Below are positions 1 through 6,607 of a stretch of 7,952 nt of DNA, piece after piece (the first letter of the stretch is position 1; every line of letters starts with the position of its first letter). The stretch covers positions 1 through 7,952 of the forward strand of contig DASRPK010000179.1 in NCBI GenBank assembly GCA_035646395.1, read 5' to 3'. The notes under the pieces are model-generated. The model was not told where the DNA came from and did not search any database. It worked only from the letters and a program-made list of their open reading frames with translations. The translations under genes and the position numbers were made by a program. This DNA comes from JABWBJ01 sp035646395 (GTDB taxonomy: Bacteria; Gemmatimonadota; Gemmatimonadetes; Gemmatimonadales; Gemmatimonadaceae).

Positions 1-1
1 T

Positions 2-556
2 AACGCGATTGCCGACCTGCTCGCGAACGAGTTCCTGATCACCTTCGAAGACGGCATCACGGATTGCGCCCAGCACACGCTCCGCGTCGAGGTGACCGGC
101 GAGGACCCGGTTGAGGTCCAGTACACGCGGCGGGTCTGCGACACGGAGCCGGATGCGTTCGATTTCGCTGCACAGACCGGCGTCGAACCGAATGAGACGA
201 TCACCTCCAACGAGGAAACGATCACTGGCCTGACCGACGGCGTGCCTGCGCATATCAGCGTGATCCAGGGCGCCTATTCGATCGGCTGCGACGGCACGTT
301 CACCACGGATCCATCGGAAATCGCCAACGGCGACACCGTCTGTGTTGAGCAACAGGCATCGGGCAGCTTCTCGACCTCGAAGTCCACCACGCTGACCGTT
401 GGCGGGATCGCCGGCACATTCACGACCACCACCCGCGCTGACAGCAACGGCGGCGGTGGCGGCGGAGGCGGCGGCGGCGGCGCCCCTGGCTTGCTCGAGT
501 TGCTGTTGCTCTTCGGCCTCGGAGCGCTCGTCGCGGGACGGCGACAAGCGGCCTAA
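2..556 (+). CDS. Surface protein with GlyGly-CTERM tail (5' partial)
   Basis: The reading frame is open from the left edge, so the start lies outside the window; 184 residues are visible. The first ~35 residues look like the end of a preceding domain. They are followed by an all-beta repeat starting near DTEPDAFDF, with the pattern TGV..ITSN..TI.G and later GDTV.V and STT.L.VGG. I recognise this as a bacterial extracellular repeat; two Cys within it (YSIGCDG, DTVCVE) could form a disulfide. The C-terminus has eleven consecutive Gly, then APGLLELLLLFGLGALVAG and RRQ. Gly-rich linker, hydrophobic helix and basic end is the GlyGly-CTERM architecture, which in known families is cut by rhombosortase for surface display after type II secretion. 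No sortase or secretion gene is visible here. The next gene starts 90 bases downstream on the same strand, with no clear terminator between. Confidence 0.85.
   Translation, partial: NAIADLLANEFLITFEDGITDCAQHTLRVEVTGEDPVEVQYTRRVCDTEPDAFDFAAQTGVEPNETITSNEETITGLTDGVPAHISVIQGAYSIGCDGTFTTDPSEIANGDTVCVEQQASGSFSTSKSTTLTVGGIAGTFTTTTRADSNGGGGGGGGGGGAPGLLELLLLFGLGALVAGRRQAA
449..553 (+). other. Poly-Gly linker plus GlyGly-CTERM sorting signal coding segment
   Basis: Bases 449-481 are eleven Gly codons in a row, nine of them GGC. Then come a hydrophobic stretch rich in Leu (LLELLLLFGLGALVAG) and a short basic end (RRQAA). The order is that of GlyGly-CTERM tails. The near-pure GGC run is also a slippage-prone microsatellite, so its length may vary between strains (inference). 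Confidence 0.75.
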
Positions 557-646
557 GCGCCCGGAACCGCTCTGAACGATACTGGGTCCGGCGCGATCGT
601 CGCGTCGGGCCCCATTGCGAGTCATCTAGTGCCGAAGAAGAACGCA

Positions 647-2194
647 ATGTTTACTTTCGGGCGAGCAGCCGGCCTCGCCTGCCTGGCTGCTGCGACGGGT
701 TTCGCCAATCCGGTCGAGGCAGCCACGCTCGTGATCAGCGGCGGGACCCCCTCCACCACGATCCCCCAGGGAAATTCCGGCAACAGCGTGCTCGGGCAGG
801 CCGGTGTCGGCTTCGCCGGCGGACGGATCTGGACGGATGCCAGACTCCAAAACCAGGGCGATATCGCGCTCACTTTGTACGACGTCGGCAGCGAGTCGGC
901 GTGGAAGAACCAGATCCGCTTGATCAACTCCGCGACCGGGACGTCGGTGTCGGACAACGATAACCACGGCGCCGGCAGCGGCGGCGTGTTCGTCAACGGC
1001 TCTCCGCCTTTCCAGAGGGTCAATTCCTTCACCCAGAGCTCGGGCCTCACCAACATCCGCATGTTTCGAAAGACCCCGACCCCGGAGCTCAGGATCCTCA
1101 TCAACGGCCAGTCGCCGTCGTCGGTTCCGGGTTCAGGCCCGGCGAGTTTTGCGTTTGCTTATCTCGACGAGACCTATCAGATCGTCAGCGAGCCAACTAA
1201 CCGCGTCCTGGTGCTCGTCGAGGACGGCAGCGGCGCGGACCGCGACTACGACGACTACGTCGGCATCCTCCAGGGCCCGCCGGTCGACCCGCCGCCGCCG
1301 GTTGATCCGCCATTGGCGTCGATCAGCGGAGGCAACGCAGTTGACGCCGTCCCACAGGGCAACTCCGGGAACTCTGTCGTCGCGCAGGCGGGTATCGGCT
1401 TTGCCGGCGGCCAGATCTGGGTGGACGGCACCCTCGACGTCCTCGGCAACGGGGCGGTGCTGACACTCTTTGACGTTGGCAGCGAGTCGCACTGGATCAA
1501 CGAGATTCGGCTGGACAACAACGCCGGCAATCCGCTGCTGGACTGGGACGACCATTTCCGCGGTGACACGAACATGTTCGTGAACGGCACGTCTCCATTC
1601 CAGGTTGCCGGCTCGGTCTCCCAAGCTTCCGGTGTTGCCGGCTTCGAGTTCAGGCGCATCGATCCGACGCCCGAGTACCAGACCGTCGTCAACGGGCAGT
1701 CGCCGATGATGCAGGTGCCCGGATACGGGTTTGCCAGCATCGGTCTCGCCTACCTGAGCGACACCAACCACATCGTGAGCGAGCCGACGAACCGGATCCT
1801 GGTAATGCTCGAAGACGGCGGCACGGATCGCGACTACGACGACTATGTCGGAATTCTGGCGCTTTCCACTGCAACGCCCCCCAACAACTACCCCGTTTCC
1901 CCGAACGCCCTCGTGTTCGGCGCCGTGCCGCGCAATACGATCAGCAGCGCCAGGACGGTCACGATCCGTAATACCGGCGCGACGCCATTGGCGATCGGGT
2001 CACAGTCCATTACGGGCGGGAATCCGAGTCAGTTCACGAGAACCAATCATTGCCCCGCCAGCCTGGCTGTCGGCGCGAGCTGTACCATCAGCGTCTTCTT
2101 CAAGCCTACGTTGCAGGGAACGCGGCAGGCGGTCTTGAACATCGCGACCGGCAGCTCGGTGCGGGTCGTCGGGCTTTTCGGCAGCGGAACCTGA
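647..2194 (+). CDS. Secreted tandem-domain protein with C-terminal Ig-like (choice-of-anchor D) domain
   Basis: I chose the ATG at 647 (515 aa) over the in-frame GTG at 629 because GAAGAAG sits 6 bases upstream and a clean signal peptide follows (MFTFGRAAGL..., cleavage near VEA/AT at residue 25). Residues ~27-208 and ~223-404 are two copies of one domain. Each contains PQGNSGNSV, GFAGG.IW, L.L.DVGSES and FVNG.(S/P)PFQ and ends in EDG...DRDYDDYVGI. They are joined by a Pro/Asp linker (PPVDPPPPVDPP). The Asp-rich ending resembles the calcium-type (F)EDL..DxDYND motif of DUF4114-like domains, so Ca binding is plausible but inferred. Residues ~417-515 match the ASH/choice-of-anchor D pattern (LVFGAVP, ARTVTIRNTGATPL, C..SLAVGASCTI.V.F.P). 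No LPXTG, PEP-CTERM or GlyGly tail follows; the protein ends GSGT. Probable role: secreted or surface structural/adhesive protein. Confidence 0.85.
   Translation: MFTFGRAAGLACLAAATGFANPVEAATLVISGGTPSTTIPQGNSGNSVLGQAGVGFAGGRIWTDARLQNQGDIALTLYDVGSESAWKNQIRLINSATGTSVSDNDNHGAGSGGVFVNGSPPFQRVNSFTQSSGLTNIRMFRKTPTPELRILINGQSPSSVPGSGPASFAFAYLDETYQIVSEPTNRVLVLVEDGSGADRDYDDYVGILQGPPVDPPPPVDPPLASISGGNAVDAVPQGNSGNSVVAQAGIGFAGGQIWVDGTLDVLGNGAVLTLFDVGSESHWINEIRLDNNAGNPLLDWDDHFRGDTNMFVNGTSPFQVAGSVSQASGVAGFEFRRIDPTPEYQTVVNGQSPMMQVPGYGFASIGLAYLSDTNHIVSEPTNRILVMLEDGGTDRDYDDYVGILALSTATPPNNYPVSPNALVFGAVPRNTISSARTVTIRNTGATPLAIGSQSITGGNPSQFTRTNHCPASLAVGASCTISVFFKPTLQGTRQAVLNIATGSSVRVVGLFGSGT
728..1852 (+). repeat. 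In-frame tandem duplication, period 588 bp (196 codons)
   Basis: Unit 1 (about 728-1264) and unit 2 (about 1316-1852) align without net shift. The CAG of PQGNSGNSV is at 767 and 1355, and the CGC of RDYDDY at 1241 and 1829; both pairs are exactly 588 bases apart. Small internal indels cancel out. The copies have diverged clearly at DNA level while motifs are kept, so this is an old domain duplication under selection (inference). Confidence 0.85.
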
Positions 2195-2218
2195 CCACGG
2201 CGTAAACCGGCGGCGCGA

Positions 2219-2260
2219 TCAGGGAAGTCCCAGGATCCACGCCTTGATGGCGCCTCTGCT
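2219..2260 (-). pseudogene. Relic of a C-terminal domain related to the end of the YVTN protein gene
   Basis: Read on the minus strand this stretch encodes GSRGAIKAWILGLP followed by TGA. The protein encoded at 5077-6396 ends CSKGAMKAWTVGLP followed by TGA: 9 of 14 residues are identical and most others conservative. At DNA level 33 of the 42 bases from the stop codon agree by my hand alignment, including an 11-base exact run (tccacgccttg against tccacgccttc, differing only at the last base). Upstream the frame stays open only to about 2296 before a TAG, and that part (STGTQFLDAQA) does not resemble the family. It is therefore a severed 3' end, not a gene. It lies between two convergent genes, 24 bases after the stop at 2194 and 41 bases before the stop at 2302. 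Confidence 0.6.
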
Positions 2261-2301
2261 GCCCGCCTGCGCGTCTAGAAACTGGGTGCCGGTGCTCTAC
2301 G

Positions 2302-3039
2302 TCAGAATCTACCCCCTAGGAATGAGCAATCGTCAGGAAAAAACTCAAAACCCAATAAGGCGGTAAATTCCAGACTGGGCGAAACAAATCCATCACCCAG
2401 AAAACCCGACGGCCCGCCGCCATCGAAGCTCGCCAAATTCGGCATGACAAATTCGGCGTCTTGCGTGGTGCACGCTCCATCATTCCCAGCGCCGAGCATT
2501 ACGTCGACTTCGCCGTGGAAGGTCGTATTGTGGAACTCAAATAAGTCGTTACCAATGCCAGTTCTCAATACAAACTTCCCAAAAAAGTCAGAACGAAAGA
2601 ACTGCGAAAACCTCGTCACGCCGTCGATGAATACGATGTCGTTTCCCTCCTCAGTGTGAATCCGAGTTTCGTTAGGGGCCCTGGTTTGAAGGAGCTCGAT
2701 ATTGTCGTCACCCTCCCCCATGCGAATTACCAGATTGTTCGGAATCGCAAAGTTCGTGCCCGGCAATTCAACACGCAGAAAGTCATTTCCGCCCTTCATG
2801 TCGATACGAACATCGTTGGTGACTCCATCGATAAAGAACAGACCGCGTTCGCCGTTGACAGTCGTGCCTGCACGACCGACGACGCCACTTTCGACCACAA
2901 CAACGTTGTTATCTCCGGCGTCGCCTTGAATGAGCAGATTTCCATTCTGCACATTGACCAGCACGTTGCCCACCGCGTGTGCCGCGGAAGGCAGGAGTAC
3001 CACGTTGGCAATCGCGAGCGCCAAAAATGATTGATTCAT
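2302..3039 (-). CDS. Exported protein with sparse RTX-like Gly/Asp motifs
   Basis: 245 aa. The ATG at 3039 has a good ribosome binding site (AAAGGGGAA, GGGG at 3047-3050, 7 bases from the start). Residues 1-22 are a signal peptide ending PSAAHA. The mature part has Gly/Asp turns of hemolysin-type calcium-repeat character at GDAGDNN (39-45), KGGNDFL (82-88), GEGDDNI (108-114), EEGNDIV (130-136), GIGNDLF (161-167) and GAGNDGA (183-189). They are 22-30 residues apart rather than 9, separated by beta-strand-like hydrophobic stretches, which suggests a beta-solenoid with one Asp turn per coil (inference). Only two Cys are present (190 and 238), possibly a disulfide. An N-terminal signal peptide is unusual for true RTX toxins, which use a C-terminal type I signal. 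Function unknown. Local G+C is lower than in the left-hand genes. Confidence 0.8.
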   Translation of the reverse strand: MNQSFLALAIANVVLLPSAAHAVGNVLVNVQNGNLLIQGDAGDNNVVVVESGVVGRAGTTVNGERGLFFIDGVTNDVRIDMKGGNDFLRVELPGTNFAIPNNLVIRMGEGDDNIELLQTRAPNETRIHTEEGNDIVFIDGVTRFSQFFRSDFFGKFVLRTGIGNDLFEFHNTTFHGEVDVMLGAGNDGACTTQDAEFVMPNLASFDGGGPSGFLGDGFVSPSLEFTALLGFEFFPDDCSFLGGRF

Positions 3040-3092
3040 GACGATTCCCCTTTAGCTCTTCGATTTCATCATCACACTAATTGTTCAGCACG

Positions 3093-3121
3093 ATTACCCC
3101 TGTAGCAGCTGTAGATGACAA
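3093..3121 (-). promoter_or_regulatory. Probable sigma-70 promoter for the RTX-like gene
   Basis: On the minus strand TTGTCA (3116-3121, 5 of 6 to TTGACA) is followed after exactly 17 bases by GGTAAT (3093-3098, 4 of 6 to TATAAT). Transcription would start near 3086 and leave a leader of about 45 bases before the ATG at 3039. The gene is thus probably transcribed separately from the upstream gene ending at 3162. Confidence 0.45.
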
Positions 3122-3161
3122 ACGTATGACAGAAGGCACACCACTCGGTTGGGCTGGACTA

Positions 3162-3773
3162 CTAACAGCCGCGCGATCTGTCACCGGACACCGTAGAGAA
3201 GAGATTGCCGGCTAGAGACGAGTCGGGAATGAAATTTGTTGTTCCATCCGAGATAACTCCCCCCGCTTCGCCAAGACGAAACGCCCCGTTCAAGTGGATA
3301 TTGATGTGGCAACCCTGGAACCTGAAATTCGAATGAGTGTTTTGATGGCCACGAGAACTGGTCGCAATCCAGTTGAGATCTTCGACGGCCACTTCGAAAG
3401 AGGAGCCCGAGAGTACGTCGGTCAGCGTGACCGTCACGTCCAAGGTAGCAGCAGCCAAGTTTGCATCGACCTGAAAATTGGCCGCTGTGATCGGTGCACT
3501 GCCGCTGGCCGCCAGGAGAGACTCGCCGTTATTACAAGAGTCAAATTGATTTATTTCGACGAAAACTTCCCCTCCGTTTGACGGATTCCCTAGGACCCGC
3601 TCACTCGCAAAGACATTCACGATCGTGCCAATACAGCCCGATGTACTCTCGAAAAAGGCATTCGCACTTCGACCATTGAATCTAATGACATCTGCTGGCG
3701 CAGCACTCGATGGGTGGCTGACTAATGCGAGGAGCAGACTGGAGCCAGCAATTAGAGCTACTCTAGGTTTCAT
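3162..3773 (-). CDS. Exported protein of unknown function
   Basis: 203 aa from the ATG at 3773. The frame continues upstream to 3872, but that extension is charged and unlike a signal peptide, whereas MKPRVALIAGSSLLLALVSH begins a textbook one, with cleavage near SSAA at residues 22-25. GGGGG at 3782-3786 is a possible ribosome binding site 8 bases upstream. The mature protein opens with ADVIRFNGRSANAFFES and alternates short beta-like stretches with Ser/Thr/Asn-rich turns. A segment LDVTVTLTDVLSGSSFEV is clearly strand-like. Four Cys (SGCIG, DSCNN, QGCHI and the terminal RGC) suggest one or two disulfides in the periplasm or outside. I do not recognise the family. It lies 122 bases upstream of the RTX-like gene on the same strand and shares its lower G+C, so the two may have arrived together (inference). 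Confidence 0.75.
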   Translation of the reverse strand: MKPRVALIAGSSLLLALVSHPSSAAPADVIRFNGRSANAFFESTSGCIGTIVNVFASERVLGNPSNGGEVFVEINQFDSCNNGESLLAASGSAPITAANFQVDANLAAATLDVTVTLTDVLSGSSFEVAVEDLNWIATSSRGHQNTHSNFRFQGCHINIHLNGAFRLGEAGGVISDGTTNFIPDSSLAGNLFSTVSGDRSRGC

Positions 3774-4157
3774 GGCATACACCCCCAGATTGTTGTAGAG
3801 GCGGTACGCGCTCGTGCGAGCCCTTGCATTGAACTGCGCAATTCGCGCGGGCCACTGTTCGTGCGGCGACACCCACGACCGCAGATCCTTTCACGGGTTC
3901 GCCGTGTAATTGGCAACCTGGCGGTTGCTCGGACTCCGCCTGTCAAGCGGACGCCGCACTGATGACGAGCCTACGCTCTTCCGAGCGGCCACATGCAACT
4001 CGGGAGTAGGACAAGTACCTCGGCGCAGGAACCAGCCAAACGGACTGGCGAGGTCACGTCCTAGAGCCGGTCTGCTTGAAAATAATCGTTGGGGCAGGAT
4101 TTAACCGTGGGTTGCTCAGATCGTTGCCAGTCGTACGGGCCGACGCGCTGCCGAATG
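3774..4157. other. Intergenic region, 384 bases
   Basis: It separates the gene starting at 3773 from the stop of the lipoprotein gene at 4158, both on the minus strand. I see no convincing gene; short open frames here lack ribosome binding sites and sensible composition. Small inverted repeats are present: GCTCG-TG-CGAGC at 3810-3821 and CACGG-GTTCG-CCGTG at 3892-3906. Neither is followed by a T-tract. The region should contain the promoter of the 3162-3773 gene, but I found no good -35/-10 pair. Confidence 0.5.
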
Positions 4158-4988
4158 TTAAGGTTTCTCCCAGCGCACTTCCACGATCGGGTCGAAGAAC
4201 GCGCCCTGCGTGTGGTACTTCCCTTTCAGCAGGTACCAGGGCTGGCTCGACCAGTTCCCATTGAAGAAGTTGGCGCTCTCGTTCTGCCATACCCGAACGA
4301 AGTCGGTCCGCAGGTCGAGGGAGTTGATGTTGCCGGCGCCGCGGTAGAGGCTGACGAAATGCCCGGCCCCGAACGGATTGCTCATGTCAATACCGACGAT
4401 CTTGGCACCCGACCCGGGAGACGGCAGGCCCGCTGCCACGTATGCCTTCGCCGCAGCGTCCCAGCTGAACGTCAGCGTCGTCTTGCCAGTGCCTCCTGCG
4501 GGCTGGGCGATGCCGCTTACAGGCAGTACAACCACCCCGCTCGTAACTGTGGTCTGCGAGGGACCACCACTGCCGAAGTTCTCTGCTTCGGCAAAGACAC
4601 CGAGCTTGAAACCGGGCACGGCAACCATCGTGGCCTGCGCGGTGACGTTCTTAAACGCCGCGCTGCTCGTCCCGAGCACCTCGCCCTTCGCCATGTCCTT
4701 GAGGTTTGCACCCACGTTCCAGATCCGCAGGGCCTTAATGCCTCCCGCATCTTTGGCAGTCGCGACGATGATGATGTCGGTATTCTCGGTTGCGGCCAAA
4801 TTCTTGCTGGTGCCCGGTGGGGCCGTAGCCGACTTGGCCGTCTGATCCTCCGGGTCGACCGCCGTCACGTCCAAGGTAATTTCGGGCGGAGTAACATCGT
4901 TGAGGTCGGGCTTGACCTTGCCAGTCGCGCAGGCGCCAGCGGTGACCAGCCAGGCGACGAGGAAGAGGAAATGGCGGAGAGATCGCAT
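4158..4988 (-). CDS. Probable lipoprotein with Ig-like segment
   Basis: 276 aa. The ATG at 4988 is preferred over the one at 5009 because GGAGGA (4994-4999) lies 5 bases upstream. The N-terminus MRSLRHFLFLVAWLVTAGAC is a signal peptide whose Cys20 sits in a loose lipobox (AGAC instead of LAGC), so lipidation is likely but not certain. After a Lys/Pro/Asp linker, residues ~30-110 (TPPEITLDVTAVDPED ... IIIVATAKDAGGIKALRIW) look like an extracellular Ig/cadherin-type strand sandwich. The rest is beta-rich, with aromatic motifs NPFGAGHFVSLYRG, NGNWSSQPWYLLKG and a terminal VEVRWEKP. No catalytic motif is visible. The propeller gene ends 88 bases upstream on the same strand, so co-transcription is possible. 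Family not recognised. Confidence 0.8.
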   Translation of the reverse strand: MRSLRHFLFLVAWLVTAGACATGKVKPDLNDVTPPEITLDVTAVDPEDQTAKSATAPPGTSKNLAATENTDIIIVATAKDAGGIKALRIWNVGANLKDMAKGEVLGTSSAAFKNVTAQATMVAVPGFKLGVFAEAENFGSGGPSQTTVTSGVVVLPVSGIAQPAGGTGKTTLTFSWDAAAKAYVAAGLPSPGSGAKIVGIDMSNPFGAGHFVSLYRGAGNINSLDLRTDFVRVWQNESANFFNGNWSSQPWYLLKGKYHTQGAFFDPIVEVRWEKP

Positions 4989-5046
4989 TGACGTCCTCCG
5001 AAACATCAAGATCGGAGCCGCACTGACCGCTCGCTAAGAGGTTACT

Positions 5047-5060
5047 CGCTCTTTCGAGCG
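5047..5060 (-). other. Small hairpin between the propeller and lipoprotein genes
   Basis: Minus strand reads CGCTC-GAAA-GAGCG, a 5-bp stem with a GNRA-type tetraloop, 17 bases after the stop at 5077. No T-tract follows, so it is at best a weak terminator or an RNA-stabilising or processing element within a two-gene transcript. Confidence 0.3.
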
Positions 5061-5076
5061 CGGGCCAGTGTGCGGA

Positions 5077-6396
5077 TCAGGGGAGCCCGACAGTCCACGC
5101 CTTCATGGCGCCCTTGCTACAACCAAATTTCAGATGTCCTTTACCCAGTCCAAGTGCAGCCACAATCTGTTCGCAGGAGCAACCAGCGGTGTCGGTCGTG
5201 GTGTAAATGGTTTTAGCCTTCGGTCCCATTGAGAAGGTGACTCCACTTCTCAACGCATAGCGTGCCTGGCCCAGCGTACCGGAGGTGGGCACACTTTCCG
5301 GTATGGCGGAATCCGGGCAATGATCGAGGGCGTCGCGGACGCCGTCGGCGTCGGCGTCACCTTGCGCCGGCGTGATCGCAATACCAACGGGGACGGAACC
5401 AACAGTCACCGTAGCGCTGACAGTATTGCTGGCCGTGTTGATTACCGAGACGTTATCGGACACGAAATCGAAGATATTCGTGACGTAGGCGAAGCCACCG
5501 TCGGGCGTGATCGCGATGCCCTCTGGGGAACTGCCAACGGTGACCGTCGCGACAACAGAATTGCTGGCGGTATCGATCACCGAGACGTTATCGGAGCCGA
5601 AGTTCGTGATGTAGGCGAAGGCACCGTCGGGCGTGATCGCGACTCCACCGGGAACGGAACCAACTATCACCGTCGCGGTGACGGTATTGCTGGCGGTGTC
5701 GATCACCGAGACCATGTCGGAGTCGAGATTGGTGATGTACACGAAGGCGCCATCCGGCGTGATCGCGACACTCTGCGGAGAACTACCAACGGCCACAGTC
5801 GTGGTCACGGTATTGCTGGCGGTGTGAATCACCGAGACGTTGCCGGAGACGCGATTCGCCACGTAGACGAAGGCGCCGTCTGGCGTGATTGCGACACCAA
5901 CCGGGACGGAACCAACGGTCACCGTCGCGGTGACGGTGTTGCTGGCGGTGTCGATCACCGAGACCATGGCGGAATCGAGATTCGTGATGTAGGCAAAGGT
6001 GCCGTCCGGCGTGATCGCGACACCTTGGGGAAAATCGCCGACGGTCACAGTCGCGGTGACGGAGTTGCTGGTGGTGTCAATTACCGAAACGTTGTCTGAA
6101 AGGCTATTAGTGACGTAAGCAAAGGCCCCGTCGGGCGTGATCGCGACGCCAAGAGGGGCCTCACCGACGGTCACGGTCGAGATGACAGTATTGCTGGCGG
6201 TATCGATCACCGAGACGGAATTGGAGACCAAATTCGTGACGTAGGCGAACGGCTCGGCGTGCGTCGCTGGCGTTGCGATCAGCGAGACGATGGCCAGCAC
6301 AAAAGCCGCACCTTGGGCCCGGGCGGGGTTAGAGCGGTGATGTCTGGTTTCGGCGCTACCGGCGGATACTGCTGCTACCCAATTGCTTCCATGCAT
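5077..6396 (-). CDS. YVTN beta-propeller protein with Asp-rich motif and Cys-containing C-terminal domain
   Basis: 439 aa from the ATG at 6396, chosen because AGGAG (6403-6407) lies 6 bases upstream; a GTG at 6426 has no such site. The N-terminus has a long ~29-residue polar region before the hydrophobic core AAFVLAIVSLIATPATHA (cleavage near 47). Residues 50-345 are seven YVTN-family repeats of 42 aa, pattern FAYVTN..S..VSVIDTASN.V.ATV.VG..P.GVAITPDGA, which is one full seven-bladed propeller. Blade seven has a 3-residue insertion after FAYVTN. Residues 346-365 (GDADADGVRD ... CPDS) look like a thrombospondin type-3-like calcium motif. The final ~70 residues contain YTTTDTAGCSCEQIV, GLGKGHLKFGC and GAMKAW, a C-terminal module I recall from other exported proteins with such Asp repeats. 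Likely extracytoplasmic; ligand unknown. A relic of the same C-terminus lies at 2219-2260. Confidence 0.9.
   Translation of the reverse strand: MHGSNWVAAVSAGSAETRHHRSNPARAQGAAFVLAIVSLIATPATHAEPFAYVTNLVSNSVSVIDTASNTVISTVTVGEAPLGVAITPDGAFAYVTNSLSDNVSVIDTTSNSVTATVTVGDFPQGVAITPDGTFAYITNLDSAMVSVIDTASNTVTATVTVGSVPVGVAITPDGAFVYVANRVSGNVSVIHTASNTVTTTVAVGSSPQSVAITPDGAFVYITNLDSDMVSVIDTASNTVTATVIVGSVPGGVAITPDGAFAYITNFGSDNVSVIDTASNSVVATVTVGSSPEGIAITPDGGFAYVTNIFDFVSDNVSVINTASNTVSATVTVGSVPVGIAITPAQGDADADGVRDALDHCPDSAIPESVPTSGTLGQARYALRSGVTFSMGPKAKTIYTTTDTAGCSCEQIVAALGLGKGHLKFGCSKGAMKAWTVGLP
5362..6249 (-). repeat. Seven tandem 126-bp repeats encoding propeller blades
   Basis: Each unit encodes one 42-residue blade; phrases such as gtgatcgcgac and accgagac recur at ~126-base spacing across 5395-6220. 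DNA similarity between units is high, higher than needed to keep the protein motif. This suggests recent amplification or gene conversion and makes blade number liable to change by recombination (inference). The last unit is 9 bases longer. Confidence 0.85.
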
Positions 6397-6559
6397 GTGC
6401 TGCTCCTGCTTCCGGACGAATGTCACTACTGGTCGCTAGCTGACACACACCGGGGCAAAATCCCAATGCGCGACTCGACCTCCCCTGGCACACGCCTCTT
6501 TATTTTTCTCAGCGAGGCCTATCGATCGACGTCGCAGCCAATTGCTAAGGACGCTGGTT

Positions 6560-6607
6560 TCACGTCGCGCTTTCGGTTTCTGATTGTCTGGCGTGAGTCG
6601 CCAGCAT
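6560..6607 (-). CDS. Possible 15-residue leader ORF upstream of the propeller gene
   Basis: AAGGAGGG at 6612-6619, ideally spaced, precedes an ATG at 6607 that encodes MLATHARQSETESAT and stops with TGA at 6560-6562. The stop is 163 bases before the propeller start at 6396. The Shine-Dalgarno match is better than that of most genes here. It could be a leader peptide, the stub of a lost gene, or chance. Nothing in the peptide points to amino-acid-specific attenuation. Confidence 0.2.
   Translation of the reverse strand: MLATHARQSETESAT

Noticed and set aside
622..1771. Long open frames on the minus strand across the two-domain protein gene
   Set aside because: They mirror the high-G+C plus-strand gene, which has signal peptide, domains and repeats; the antisense products show no recognisable composition or ribosome binding sites.
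3910..4104. A 64-codon plus-strand frame in the 3774-4157 intergenic region
   Set aside because: No ribosome binding site, Arg-rich out-of-frame composition, and no domain resemblance.
4089..4991. A 300-codon plus-strand frame antisense to the lipoprotein gene
   Set aside because: It is an antisense shadow; the minus-strand frame has a strong ribosome binding site, signal peptide and Ig-like sequence.
5320..6099. A 259-codon plus-strand frame with repeated GGVDHRD-like units
   Set aside because: The repeat is the antisense reading of the propeller repeats. Repetition at 126-bp period keeps any stop-free frame open, so its length is not evidence of coding.
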